From positions 1-59,926 of the forward strand of contig CAYRZU010000010.1 in the NCBI GenBank assembly GCA_964428895.1: 59,926 bases of DNA. The letters are read 5' to 3'. Positions 41,620-50,674 of this stretch are shown here, piece after piece (within the stretch, counting starts at the first letter, position 1; every line of letters starts with the position of its first letter). This stretch comes from HyVt-337 sp964428895. Lineage in GTDB: Bacteria > Planctomycetota > Phycisphaerae > SM23-33. Made by a program: the position numbers and the translations under genes. Below the pieces are notes generated by a model, which was not told the DNA's origin, made no database searches, and was given only the letters and a program-made list of their open reading frames with translations.

Positions 41620-43131
41620 ATGATGGCGGATAACTCCAACGTGTTGATGGACAAACTGGTGGCCCTGTGCAAGCGACGGGGCTTCATCTTCCAGTCGTCG
41701 GAGATTTACGGCGGCATCGGCGGATTCTGGGACTACGGCCCCCTCGGCGTGGAGCTGAAGCGCAACATCAAGGCCGCCTGGTGGGAGGATACCGTCCGCC
41801 GGCGCGACGACATCGTCGGCCTCGACGCATCCATCATCATGAACCCCCGCGTGTGGGAAGCGTCCGGCCACGTGGGCGGCTTTTCCGATCCCATGGTCGA
41901 TTGCACCGAGTGCAAGGCCCGCTTCCGAGCGGACCGGGTCTTCATGGTTTCGGCTGTTGCCGGGGAAGCGGAGGTCCTCGCCGGCGCCGTTGAGGCCGAG
42001 ACCGAGGACATGGCCCGAGAGGCCATCGCCGCCGGGGCGTCCAGCAAGATTCGCCGTCGCCTTGGGCAAAAGGCTGACGAGATCACCTGGACCATGTTCC
42101 GCGCCGACCAGGCGCCTGACGGCGCAACGGGCAAGTGCCCGTCCTGCGCCGGAGAACTGACCCCACCGCGACAGTTCAACCTGATGTTCGAGACGCACGT
42201 CGGCGCCATGCAGGATTCCACCTCCGTGGCCTACCTGCGCCCGGAGACGGCCCAGGGCATCTTCGCCGACTACAAGAGCGTGCTGGATTCCTCGCGGCTG
42301 AAGGTGCCGTTCGGCATTGCCCAGATCGGCAAGGCCTTTCGGAACGAGATCAACCCCCGTAATTACACTTTCCGCTCGCGCGAGTTCGAGCAGATGGAAA
42401 TCGAGTTCTTTTGCCACCCAAGCGAGGCCGATCGGTGGTACGAGCACTGGCGAGACACGCGGTTCCAGTGGTACCTCGATCACGGCCTGACCAGCAGCAA
42501 GCTCCGCCTGCGCGACCACGAGGAAGACGAACTCGCCCACTACGCCGCCAGTTGCGCCGACGTGGAGTATGAGTTCCCGTTCGGCATTAGCGAGTTGGAG
42601 GGTATCGCCAACCGAACCGACTATGACCTGTCCAAGCATCAGGAGTATAGCGGCAAGGACCTGCAGTACTTCGACGATGAGAGCAAGGAACGGTTCATCC
42701 CTTATGTGATCGAGCCCTCCGGCGGGGTCGACCGGGCCACGCTGGCCTTCTTGTGCGAGGCCTATACCGAGGACGAAGCCCCCGACGAGAAGGGCCAAAT
42801 GCAGACACGTGTCGTGATGAAGCTGCATCCTCGCTTCGCCCCGATCAAGGTGGCGGTCTTCCCGCTGGTCAAGAAGGAAGGCATGCCCGAAGTCGCCCGC
42901 GGCATCTACGAACAGGTCCGCGACGCCGGGCTCGCCGCCTTCTACGACGAAAAGGGCGCCGTCGGCCGACGCTACCGCCGCCAGGACGAAGCAGGCACGC
43001 CGTTCTGCGTCACCGTGGACGGCCAGACCCTGGAAGACCAAACCGTGACCATCCGCGACCGCGACACCCTAGATCAATCCCGCATCAAGACCGACGAAGT
43101 GCTAGCGTTTGTGCGAGAGAAGTTGGGGTAG
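41620..43131 (+). CDS. glyS: Glycyl-tRNA synthetase, single-chain dimeric type
   Basis: 503-residue class II aminoacyl-tRNA synthetase charging tRNA-Gly, of the alpha2 type found in eukaryotes, archaea and part of bacteria, rather than the alpha2beta2 GlyQ/GlyS. Signature segments: 'IYGGIGGFWDYGPLGVELKRNI', 'WEASGHVGGFSDP', motif 2 'FRNEINPRNYTFRSREFEQMEIEFF', 'LRLRDHEEDELAHYA', motif 3 'VIEPSGGVDRATLAFL'. Cysteines in 'DCTECKARFR' and 'CPSCAGELT' form a zinc-binding insertion. The C-terminal anticodon-binding domain begins near residue 405 ('APIKVAVFPLVKK'). A terminator follows directly. Confidence 0.96.
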   Translation: MMADNSNVLMDKLVALCKRRGFIFQSSEIYGGIGGFWDYGPLGVELKRNIKAAWWEDTVRRRDDIVGLDASIIMNPRVWEASGHVGGFSDPMVDCTECKARFRADRVFMVSAVAGEAEVLAGAVEAETEDMAREAIAAGASSKIRRRLGQKADEITWTMFRADQAPDGATGKCPSCAGELTPPRQFNLMFETHVGAMQDSTSVAYLRPETAQGIFADYKSVLDSSRLKVPFGIAQIGKAFRNEINPRNYTFRSREFEQMEIEFFCHPSEADRWYEHWRDTRFQWYLDHGLTSSKLRLRDHEEDELAHYAASCADVEYEFPFGISELEGIANRTDYDLSKHQEYSGKDLQYFDDESKERFIPYVIEPSGGVDRATLAFLCEAYTEDEAPDEKGQMQTRVVMKLHPRFAPIKVAVFPLVKKEGMPEVARGIYEQVRDAGLAAFYDEKGAVGRRYRRQDEAGTPFCVTVDGQTLEDQTVTIRDRDTLDQSRIKTDEVLAFVREKLG

Positions 43132-43154
43132 GCGGACAGAAGATAGCATGATCG

Positions 43155-43184
43155 AAAACGGCCGGGCCGACCCGGCCGTTTTTT
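43155..43184. terminator. Rho-independent terminator after glyS
   Basis: Perfect 12-base stem (43155-43166 with 43171-43182), CCGA loop and a T-run on the plus strand. Strong intrinsic terminator; the A-rich left arm makes it bidirectional in principle. Confidence 0.92.
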
Positions 43185-43223
43185 CTGCGCACGTAAGGGA
43201 TTTGGGGATAGGATTTTCTGGAA

Positions 43224-43240
43224 GGCCGGAACTTCCGGCC
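43224..43240. repeat. Short palindrome upstream of the VIT/VWA gene
   Basis: GGCCGGAA/TTCCGGCC, 8-base arms around one base, 60 bp before the start codon of the VIT/VWA gene. It could be a regulator-binding site or a small REP element; no second copy was noticed in this window. Confidence 0.4.
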
Positions 43241-43299
43241 GACTGTGTGCGTCTCAAGTATCAGGGCGCGGCGCAACTTCGACTTGAAGGAGTTCAGCG

Positions 43300-45585
43300 A
43301 TGAACTGTTCGAATAGGCATGTCTCGAGGCCGCGGTGTGTGTTGGCGGCATTGCTGATGGTGGGGGTGTTGGCCGGCGGGGTCTGGGCCGACGGCATGAT
43401 TGTGCCGATCGACCCGGAGCTTAAAGTCCAGGGCAACTGGGCGGTGACGTATCACCACGTCGACGTTCGCGTTCGGCAGCAGGTGGCGTCTGTCAGTATC
43501 ACCCAGGAGTTCGTCAACACCGGTTCCGGCATGATCGAGGTGGAGTACCTGTTTCCCGTGCCGCCCGATGCGGCCATCGATTCGATGACACTGATGGTCG
43601 ACGGCAAGGAGTTCGCGGCCAAGCTGCTCAAAGCCGACGAGGCGAGGAAGATCTACGAGGAGATCGTCCGCAAGAAGAAGGACCCGGCCCTGCTGGAATA
43701 CGCGGGGTTCGGCCTGTACCGCACGCGGGCGTTCCCGCTAGAGGTGGGCAAGCCCGCCAAGGTGCACGTGACGTACAAGTACATCTGCAAGAAGACCGAC
43801 TCGACCGTGGAGGTCTGGTATCCGCTCAACACCGAGAAGTTCTCGGCCCAGCCGATTCGGGACGTGAAGGTCACGGTCGACGTCGAGGCCCCGGCCGACA
43901 TCTCCAACGTCTATTCGCCCACGCACAAGGTGTCGCTGGAGCGGACCGGCCCGCGGCGCGTGATCGCCACCTACCACCAGCAGAACGTGCGACCGGCCAC
44001 GGACTTCCAACTGTTCTACACCGCGTCGGACGACAACGTCGGGGCCACGCTGCTGACCTACGACCCGGCCGCCGGAGGAGACGGCTACTTCCTCATGCTG
44101 ATCAGTCCAAACCCGACCGTCGACCGAGAAAGAATCGTCCCCAAGGACGTGGTGATCGTGCTCGACCGCAGCGGCTCGATGAGCGGCGAGAAAATCCGCC
44201 AGGCCCGTGAGGCCGGCCGATTCATCATCGAACGCCTCAACGAAAAGGACCGCTTCAACCTGATCGTCTACAGCGATACCGTCGAACCGTTCTTCGAGAT
44301 GCTGCAGCCGGCATCCAAGGACATGCGCGAGCAAGCCCTCGGGCGGTTGGACTCCACCGAGGCCGCCGGCGGAACGAATATCCACGAGGCGCTGCAGCAG
44401 GCCATGGCCATGTCGGCCAAGCCGACGGTCGAGGCCAGGGAAGCCCCCTCGCAACCCCGAGCCAAGTACATCATCTTCCTGACCGATGGCCTGCCCACGG
44501 TCGGCAACACCAACGAAAGCGCCATCCTGGCCGAGACCAAGAACGCTAACAAGGCCGGCGCCCGGGTGTTCGCGTTTGGGGTGGGCTACGACGTCAACGT
44601 ACGTCTGCTGGACAAGCTCACCATCGACAGCCGCGGCCGCAGCAACTACGTCAAGCCGGATGAACCCATCGAGTCCAAGGTGGCTGCGCTGTACAGCAAG
44701 ATCCGCAACCCGATCATGACCAACCTGAAGGTGTCGCTGACGGGGGTGACACTCACCCAGCAATACCCGCAGGATCTGGGCGATCTGTTCGAGGGTGACC
44801 AACTCGTGGTGGTCGGCCGCTATCCAACTCAGGACGTCGACAAACTTGCCTTCAATAGTTCCCGCCAGATGACTCAATTGGTGGTCACGGGCAACTATGG
44901 CGGGGCCGAACGCGGCTTCGAATACCCGGTGGAGATCACGCCGGGCGACAAGCGGTTCCCGTTCGTCGAAACGCTCTGGGCCGTCCGGCGGATCGGGTGG
45001 CTGCTGGATCAGATCCAGTTGAACGGTGAATCGCAGGAAGTGATCGACGAGTTGGTGCGGCTGAGTATGAAACACGGCATCATCACGCCCTATACCAGCT
45101 TCCTGGCCGACGAGACGACCGTACTGGCCGACCGGGACGGGCTCAACGCTCGCGCGAGCGAAGAGACCGACGATCTCGGCCAGGTCACCGGCGGCACGGG
45201 CCAGGTTGGGGCCGGCAATCGACGGGCGATGAAGGTGGCCGAACAAGTTCCGGCCGATTCGCCCAGCCCTTCGACGAGCACGGTGGTGATGGGCGATGAC
45301 TCGGTCGATGACTACGAGTCCGGCACGAAGCGGTCGGTGAGCACCGTTCGCCGCGTGGGGAACCGCGCCATCTACCAGCGCGGGCGTCAGTGGATCGACT
45401 CCAGCGCGACCGACGTGGACCCCGAGAGAGACAAGGACTCGATCACCGTTGTCGAACGGATGAGTGACGAGTACTTCGAGATCGTTCGCGCCAATACCAC
45501 CGAGGAAAACCGCGTGCTGGCCACCCAGCAGGCGGATGAGGAACTGCTCATTCAACTTCGCGGACGTAACTACCTGATTCGGTAA
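43300..45585 (+). CDS. Secreted VIT and von Willebrand factor A domain protein
   Basis: 761-residue exported protein. Signal peptide 'RCVLAALLMVGVLAGGVWA' is cut before DGMIVP. An inter-alpha-trypsin-inhibitor (VIT) domain occupies about residues 35-170 ('VDVRVRQQVASVSITQEFVN', 'VEYLFPVPPDAAI', 'KADEARKIYEEIV'). A VWA domain follows near residue 282 with MIDAS 'VLDRSGSMSGEKI', Thr in 'EAAGGTNIHEAL' and Asp in 'IFLTDGLPTVG', so metal binding should be intact. The C-terminal 170 residues are acidic and helical. Such proteins bind other proteins at the cell surface in a metal-dependent way. AAGGAG lies 8 bases before ATG. A hairpin follows. Confidence 0.9.
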   Translation: MNCSNRHVSRPRCVLAALLMVGVLAGGVWADGMIVPIDPELKVQGNWAVTYHHVDVRVRQQVASVSITQEFVNTGSGMIEVEYLFPVPPDAAIDSMTLMVDGKEFAAKLLKADEARKIYEEIVRKKKDPALLEYAGFGLYRTRAFPLEVGKPAKVHVTYKYICKKTDSTVEVWYPLNTEKFSAQPIRDVKVTVDVEAPADISNVYSPTHKVSLERTGPRRVIATYHQQNVRPATDFQLFYTASDDNVGATLLTYDPAAGGDGYFLMLISPNPTVDRERIVPKDVVIVLDRSGSMSGEKIRQAREAGRFIIERLNEKDRFNLIVYSDTVEPFFEMLQPASKDMREQALGRLDSTEAAGGTNIHEALQQAMAMSAKPTVEAREAPSQPRAKYIIFLTDGLPTVGNTNESAILAETKNANKAGARVFAFGVGYDVNVRLLDKLTIDSRGRSNYVKPDEPIESKVAALYSKIRNPIMTNLKVSLTGVTLTQQYPQDLGDLFEGDQLVVVGRYPTQDVDKLAFNSSRQMTQLVVTGNYGGAERGFEYPVEITPGDKRFPFVETLWAVRRIGWLLDQIQLNGESQEVIDELVRLSMKHGIITPYTSFLADETTVLADRDGLNARASEETDDLGQVTGGTGQVGAGNRRAMKVAEQVPADSPSPSTSTVVMGDDSVDDYESGTKRSVSTVRRVGNRAIYQRGRQWIDSSATDVDPERDKDSITVVERMSDEYFEIVRANTTEENRVLATQQADEELLIQLRGRNYLIR

Positions 45586-45608
45586 GACGCTACAGTACAG
45601 CGTGCAAT

Positions 45609-45644
45609 GGACGGGCCGGCCGATTTTCCTTGGCCGACCCGTCC
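45609..45644. terminator. Hairpin after VIT/VWA gene
   Basis: GGACGGG pairs with CCCGTCC and, after one mismatch, CGGCC pairs with GGCCG around a T-rich loop. It has no clear T-tail, so it is a weaker terminator candidate. Confidence 0.55.
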
Positions 45645-45671
45645 TCTCTATGCGCCCATTTCGGCGGCGGC

Positions 45672-45700
45672 TTGAGTCACCCGACCCAACATGCTATTCT
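45672..45700 (+). promoter_or_regulatory. Sigma70-like promoter for the first purF
   Basis: TTGAGT (45672-45677), 17-base spacer, TATTCT (45695-45700). Predicted start near 45707 gives a leader of about 40 bases. Confidence 0.55.
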
Positions 45701-45747
45701 CCGTCCTTCCCGCCGAGGCTTTCGGACGTTTTGTTGAGTGACGGAGC

Positions 45748-47322
45748 ATGAGCGAAACGATTCATCATGAGTGTGGCGTGGCCGGCCTGTACTGGTTGGA
45801 CAAGCCCGTGGGCCCGCCGGGCAAGGCCAGCCGCCTGATCGCCGACGGCAACGTTTCTCCCCTGATCCCCTCAATGCTGCTGGACCTCCAGAACCGCGGG
45901 CAGCTAGCCGCGGGGCTGACCAGCTACTCCCCCGACCGCATCCGCTACCTCGAAACCTATAAGGACGTGGGTATGGTGGCCGAGGCGTTCCGCCTGAACC
46001 AGCCCGACCAGGCCCGGGAGATTCTCGACGGCGTCGCCGGGCGCGCCGCCATCGGGCATACTCGCTACGCCACATGCGGGCAGGACGGCCCGCGCTACGT
46101 TCAGCCGTTCGAACGCGTCCACGGGCGGCTGTGGAAGTGGTTTTCCTTCGCCTTCAACGGCAACCTAGCCAACTACCGCCAGCTCCGCGACCGCTTGCTG
46201 GCCAAACGCCACTACCATTTCACGCTGAATACCGATACCGAACTGATCCTGCACGGCCTGAGCTACCGCCTCCGCGGCGAAAAGAAGCCCGACCTGCCCA
46301 AGGTGATACGCTCGCTGGCTCGGGAATACGACGGAGCCTTCAATATTGTCTTCCTCGACGCGATGGGCCGCCTCTTTGCGGCGCGCGATCCGATGGGCTT
46401 CCGCCCGCTGGCGTACGCGGTCGAAGGCAACCTGTTCGCGACCGCCAGCGAGTCGGTGGCGCTGTCGAACCTGGGCTTTGCCGATATCCATCACATCGAG
46501 CCGGGACAGATGGCCATCATTGAAAACGGGCGCCTGCGGCTCGAGCAATACGCCGAGCCCAAACGCAAGGCTCGGTGTTTCTTTGAGTGGGTCTACTTCG
46601 CCAACGTCGGTTCGGAGATCGACGGCGCCGGGGTCTACACTGCGCGGGCCCGCTCGGGCGAGCGCATGGCCGCCCGCGAAGATCAACCCATCGACGACAA
46701 CTGCATCGTGGTGCCCGTGCCGGATACCGCCAAGGCCGCCGCCGACAGTTTCGCCTACCATTTGGGCCTACCCTCCATGGAAGGGCTGATCCGCAACCGC
46801 TACGTCGGGCGGACCTTCATCCAGCCCAGCAACACCCGCAAGAAAAGCGCCAAGAGCAAATACACGCCGCTGCCGATGGTGCTTGAAGGCAAGCGGGTGT
46901 TCCTGATCGAGGATTCGATCGTGCGGTCGACCACGCTGGGTGGACTGGCCGAGCAAATCCGCAAGCGCGGCCGCGCTAAGGAAATCCACGTCCGCGTGGC
47001 CTGCCCGCCGATTGTGGCGCCGTGCTTCTATGGCATCGACATGTCCACGCTGGATGAGTTGTTCGCGCCGACCTTTATTCGCGGCCGCTACATCGGAGTG
47101 CCCAGCGAGGAGCAATTGGCCAAGATGGCCAAGGCGTTGAAAATCGACAGCTTGCGGTACCTTTACGTCGAGGATCTGGCGCCGTGCCTAGAGGCTGCCG
47201 ACGACAGCCTGTGCGTGGGCTGTGTGATGGGCAAGTATCCGACCAAGGGCGGCAACGCTTTGTTCCGCGCCGCCAAACGCAATCTGGGCCGCGCGAGCAA
47301 GGGCGGACGAACATACGAATAG
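45748..47322 (+). CDS. purF: Amidophosphoribosyltransferase, first copy (intact glutaminase Cys)
   Basis: 524-residue PurF homologue, first committed step of purine synthesis: PRPP plus glutamine to 5-phosphoribosylamine. A propeptide of 8 residues (MSETIHHE) precedes the nucleophile C9 in 'CGVAGLYW', so self-processing is expected as in Bacillus PurF. 'LQNRGQLAAG' and 'RYATCG' belong to the glutaminase domain. PRPP loop 'VFLIEDSIVRSTT'. All four cysteines of the Bacillus-type 4Fe-4S cluster are present: C in 'RCFFEWVY', C in 'CFYGID' and the pair in 'LCVGC'. A second, divergent PurF starts 70 bp downstream. Confidence 0.88.
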   Translation: MSETIHHECGVAGLYWLDKPVGPPGKASRLIADGNVSPLIPSMLLDLQNRGQLAAGLTSYSPDRIRYLETYKDVGMVAEAFRLNQPDQAREILDGVAGRAAIGHTRYATCGQDGPRYVQPFERVHGRLWKWFSFAFNGNLANYRQLRDRLLAKRHYHFTLNTDTELILHGLSYRLRGEKKPDLPKVIRSLAREYDGAFNIVFLDAMGRLFAARDPMGFRPLAYAVEGNLFATASESVALSNLGFADIHHIEPGQMAIIENGRLRLEQYAEPKRKARCFFEWVYFANVGSEIDGAGVYTARARSGERMAAREDQPIDDNCIVVPVPDTAKAAADSFAYHLGLPSMEGLIRNRYVGRTFIQPSNTRKKSAKSKYTPLPMVLEGKRVFLIEDSIVRSTTLGGLAEQIRKRGRAKEIHVRVACPPIVAPCFYGIDMSTLDELFAPTFIRGRYIGVPSEEQLAKMAKALKIDSLRYLYVEDLAPCLEAADDSLCVGCVMGKYPTKGGNALFRAAKRNLGRASKGGRTYE

Positions 47323-47392
47323 CACGAACCGGCCGATCACGGAATGTCGGCCGACACCTCCACCGGTTGATGTTGAGCAAAGGAGTTGAACC

Positions 47393-48793
47393 ATGGGCGG
47401 TTTCTTCGGTGTAGCGTCGAAAGAGGATTGTGTAACCGATCTGTTCTACGGGACGGACTACCATTCGCACCTGGGCACGCGACGCGGGGGGCTGACCACG
47501 CTGAATCACGAGGGCTTTACCCGCGTGATCCACAACATCGAGAACGCCCAGTTCCGTTCAAAGTTCGAGGACGACATCACCCGCTTCGCCGGCCACCAGG
47601 GCGTGGGGGTGATCAGTGACTATGAGGACCAGCCGCTGATCATCGGCAGCCACCTGGGCCGCTATGCCGTCGTCACCGTCGGGGTGGTCAAGAACCTCGA
47701 TGCTCTGGTGACCAAGGCGTTCGGTAAGCGTCACACGCACTTCTCGGAGATGGGCGGCGGGGAGGTCAACCCCACCGAACTGATCGCCACGCTGATCAAC
47801 CAGGAGAATAGCTTCACCGACGGCATTCGCCGCGTGCAGGACTCGGTGGAAGGGTCGTGTTCGATTATGCTGCTGACGGAGGAGGGCATCTACGTCGCCC
47901 GCGACAAGGTTGGCCGAACGCCCGTGATCATCGGGCGAAAAGACGGCGCCCACGCGGCCACCCTGGAGACCTGCGCCTTTCCGAACTTGGGCTACACCAC
48001 CGTTCGCGACCTCGGGCCCGGCGAAATCGTGCTGATGACGCCCGACGGCATCGAGGTCAAGGCCGCCCCCGGCAAGCGCATGCAGGTCTGCACCTTCATG
48101 TGGGTCTACTACGGGTACCCGGCGTCGACGTATCAGGGCATCAACGTCGAAGACAGCCGTAACCGCTGCGGCGCCGCCTTGGCCCGGGGGGACAACGTGG
48201 AGGTCGACATGGTCGCGGGCGTTCCGGATTCCGGTACCGCTCACGCGGTGGGCTATGCCGCCGAAGCCGGCGTGCCGTATCGTCGCCCGTTCGTGAAATA
48301 CACGCCCACCTGGCCGCGGAGCTTCATGCCGCAGAACCAGGATATTCGGGACCTGGTCGCTCGGATGAAGCTGATCCCCATCAAGGAACTGATCGACGGC
48401 AAGCGGATGCTGTTCTGCGAGGACTCCATCGTCCGCGGCACGCAGCTGCGCGACACCATCCAACGCCTCTACGACGCCGGCGCCCAGGAAGTGCACATGC
48501 GGCCGGCCTGCCCGCCGCTGATTTATGGCTGTAAGTTCCTGAACTTCTCGCGGAGCCGCTCGGAGTTGGACCTGGCCGGCCGACGGGCGATTTGTGAGCT
48601 CGAAGGCGCCGACGGCAAGAACATCGAACAATATGCCGACCCCTGCGGCGACAAGCACTGCGCTATGGTCGACCGCATCGCCCGGCGATTGAACCTGACC
48701 TCGCTGAAGTACCAGAAGCTCGACGATTTGGTCGAGGCGGTGGGCCTGCCCAAGGAACAGCTCTGTACGTTCTGCTGGGACGGCGCCGAATAG
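47393..48793 (+). CDS. Amidophosphoribosyltransferase-like protein, second copy without nucleophile Cys
   Basis: 466-residue PurF-family protein. The N-terminus reads MGGFFGV, where active PurF has M-C-G-V/I-F-G-V: the catalytic Cys is replaced by Gly. Otherwise the glutaminase scaffold ('GTDYHSHLGTRRGG', 'HQGVGVISDYEDQ') and the PRPP loop 'MLFCEDSIVRGTQ' are present, and the iron-sulphur cysteines are kept (C in 'VCTFMWVYY', C in 'GCKFLNFS', pair in 'LCTFC'). I recall a similar MGGFFG-type PurF branch from Bacteroidetes, not verified here. It may use free ammonia, receive it from a partner, or be regulatory. AAGGAG precedes ATG 47393. It follows the first purF by 70 bp and is followed closely by a flavin reductase gene. 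Confidence 0.85.
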   Translation: MGGFFGVASKEDCVTDLFYGTDYHSHLGTRRGGLTTLNHEGFTRVIHNIENAQFRSKFEDDITRFAGHQGVGVISDYEDQPLIIGSHLGRYAVVTVGVVKNLDALVTKAFGKRHTHFSEMGGGEVNPTELIATLINQENSFTDGIRRVQDSVEGSCSIMLLTEEGIYVARDKVGRTPVIIGRKDGAHAATLETCAFPNLGYTTVRDLGPGEIVLMTPDGIEVKAAPGKRMQVCTFMWVYYGYPASTYQGINVEDSRNRCGAALARGDNVEVDMVAGVPDSGTAHAVGYAAEAGVPYRRPFVKYTPTWPRSFMPQNQDIRDLVARMKLIPIKELIDGKRMLFCEDSIVRGTQLRDTIQRLYDAGAQEVHMRPACPPLIYGCKFLNFSRSRSELDLAGRRAICELEGADGKNIEQYADPCGDKHCAMVDRIARRLNLTSLKYQKLDDLVEAVGLPKEQLCTFCWDGAE

Positions 48794-48803
48794 GAGAAAG
48801 CCG

Positions 48804-49340
48804 ATGAATCGAGACGTCATGGACACCTTCGACCACTACGCCGCGGTGATGAAAGGTCTGCGGGGCGACGGCCTGCTGCTGGGTGCGTACAACCCGGACG
48901 GAAAGCCCAATATCATGACCATCGGCTGGGGCACGCTGGGCGTGGTGTGGGGCCTGCCGATGTGGGTGGTGCTGGTTCGCCCCAGTCGGTACACGTACGA
49001 GTGCATCGAACACGCCCAGGCCTTCAGCGTCAACACGCCCACCCCCGACATGGCCAAAGCGTGCGGCGTCTGCGGCACGCTCAGCGGGCGGGACATCAAC
49101 AAGTTCGCCGAGTGCGACCTCAACGCCACCCGCGCCGCCACCGTGGGCGCGCCGTTGGTGGCGGAGTGTCCGGTGACCTACGAGTGCAAGGTCGTTCACC
49201 ACAACGACGTCCTGCCGGACACGCTCGCCCAGTCCATCATCGACGGGGCGTATCCCGCCGGTGATTTCCATCGCGTCTATTTCGGCCAGGTCATGGCCGC
49301 CGAGGCCGCTGCCGACGCCGCCACACTGCTGGGTGGATGA
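48804..49340 (+). CDS. Flavin reductase-like FMN-binding protein
   Basis: 178-residue split-barrel protein of the flavin reductase (DIM6/NTAB) family. Typical features: 'GLLLGAYNPDGKPNIMTIGWGTLG' in the FMN phosphate region, 'RPSRYTYECIEHAQAFSVN', 'CGTLSGRDINKF' and 'VVHHNDVLPD'. Cysteines are unusually frequent ('ACGVCGT', 'AEC'). Likely binds FMN; electron donor and partner unknown. It starts 10 bp after the second purF and its stop overlaps the next gene as ATGA, so all are likely co-transcribed. Confidence 0.85.
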   Translation: MNRDVMDTFDHYAAVMKGLRGDGLLLGAYNPDGKPNIMTIGWGTLGVVWGLPMWVVLVRPSRYTYECIEHAQAFSVNTPTPDMAKACGVCGTLSGRDINKFAECDLNATRAATVGAPLVAECPVTYECKVVHHNDVLPDTLAQSIIDGAYPAGDFHRVYFGQVMAAEAAADAATLLGG

Positions 49341-50206
49341 CCAACGAGGCGATCATGGGCGGGCGATGGATCATTCTGGTTGTTGCGGTCGGAGGGGTCG
49401 CGCTGCTGGGATCGCTGGCGGCTCTTGTGGCTCAAGACGGCAAGGTGGCGCCTCCGCCGATTCGACCCCCCAAAGTCGGCCGTGTCGCCGGCGCCATCAA
49501 GCCGGGCCAAGACGTCCGGAGCCTCCAACTGGTTTCACGCCAGACCGGCAAGGCCTACCAGACGGGCCAACGCGATCCGGTTACGGGCAAGTTCCTGTTC
49601 AACGGTTTGCCCGGCGACGCCGCCTACGACCTCATCGTAGAACACACCGACGGCCGCCGCATCGAGGGGATCGATCTGTCCTTCGTCGACGCCCGCCTGC
49701 TGCGTCTGGCTGCGGCCCGGCGCAAGCAGCTCGGCCTGCCTCCCGAGGTCAATCGGCCCTTCTCCCAAGCCGACACCGACGCGCTACTGAGATTCGTGGC
49801 GGACATGACGGATTTCATGGACACCCGTCGTGTGCTTTATCTCCAGGGCCACGGCAAGCGGGCGACCATGCTGGTCGAACTGCTGCGAACGCGGGAGTTC
49901 GTCGCCAGCAAGGACGATGTTATCTGGCGCGTCGAACTGTGGTACTTCGAGAAGCACGCCGGCGGCTGGCAGCGTGTGCGGAATCAACACCGAGTCGTAA
50001 GCCGCTTCCGCGGGCCGGCGGAGGAATGGCGAAAGATCGCCGTTGAGTATCGCCCCACGCTGAGTGTCCATATCGACGGCAAGGGCAGAAGCGGATTCGT
50101 GGACTTCAATGTGCCCGAGACCATCGACCCCACCCGAGGCCGGCCCGCGGGCAGTGAGTTCGTTCTGACTGCCAAGCCGCACATCCTGGGCTTGGCTGAG
50201 CCGTAG
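49337..50206 (+). CDS. Exported protein of unknown function
   Basis: 289-residue protein with an N-terminal membrane/signal segment ('WIILVVAVGGVALLGSLAALVA') and Pro-rich linker. Residues about 45-115 form a carboxypeptidase-regulatory-like beta domain ('GRVAGAIKPGQDVRSLQLVS', 'FLFNGLPGDAAYDLIV'). The rest is a mixed domain with many Arg and no recognisable motif. ATG 49337 overlaps the flavin reductase stop by 4 bp; ATG 49355 six codons later is an alternative. It ends 9 bp from the convergent RidA gene. Confidence 0.72.
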   Translation: MTNEAIMGGRWIILVVAVGGVALLGSLAALVAQDGKVAPPPIRPPKVGRVAGAIKPGQDVRSLQLVSRQTGKAYQTGQRDPVTGKFLFNGLPGDAAYDLIVEHTDGRRIEGIDLSFVDARLLRLAAARRKQLGLPPEVNRPFSQADTDALLRFVADMTDFMDTRRVLYLQGHGKRATMLVELLRTREFVASKDDVIWRVELWYFEKHAGGWQRVRNQHRVVSRFRGPAEEWRKIAVEYRPTLSVHIDGKGRSGFVDFNVPETIDPTRGRPAGSEFVLTAKPHILGLAEP

Positions 50207-50215
50207 GAGTGTGGG

Positions 50216-50674
50216 TTAGGCCACTTCCACGATCAGGTCGAGTTCGACCGCCGCGTTGAGAGGGAGTTCGGCCGCGCCGATGGCGCAGCGGGTGTGGAGG
50301 CCGACCTCGCCGAAGACGGCCTTGAGCAGATCGGATGCGCCGTTGGCGACCTTGGCCTGATCGGTAAAGCCTTCCGAGGAGTTCACGAAGCAGTTGACGC
50401 GCACGATCCGTGTGACGGCGTCGAGTGAGCCGACTTCGGCCTTGATGGCGGCCAACGCATTCATCGCCGCTTGGAGGGCGCCGGCCTGAGCGTCTTCGAG
50501 AGAGCACTGGCTCGGCACGTGGCCTTGGGCCAGCAAGTTGCCCGCCTTGCCGGGTAGCTGACCGGCCGTGAAGACGAGATTGCCCGTCCGGACTGTCGGC
50601 ACGTACGAGCCAACCGGCTTGGGCGCCTCCGGCAGGTCTAGCCCCAATTCACTCAGCTTGCTCTCGATGCTCAT
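50216..50674 (-). CDS. RidA-family (YjgF/YER057c/UK114) protein
   Basis: 152-residue RidA-like protein; such proteins form trimers that hydrolyse reactive enamines/imines from PLP enzymes. Blocks: 'YVPTVRTGNLVFTAGQLP', 'AALQAAMNALAAIKAEVGSLD'-like helix, 'RIVRVNCFVNSSEGFTDQ', 'GLHTRCAIGAAELPLNAAVE' where the active-site Arg is in 'HTRCAIG' (R in the conserved position) and Glu ends the strand. It is the longer planctomycete/proteobacterial type that begins 'SIESKLSELGLDLP'. Its start overlaps the end of scpA by 26 bp. Confidence 0.9.
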   Translation of the reverse strand: MSIESKLSELGLDLPEAPKPVGSYVPTVRTGNLVFTAGQLPGKAGNLLAQGHVPSQCSLEDAQAGALQAAMNALAAIKAEVGSLDAVTRIVRVNCFVNSSEGFTDQAKVANGASDLLKAVFGEVGLHTRCAIGAAELPLNAAVELDLIVEVA

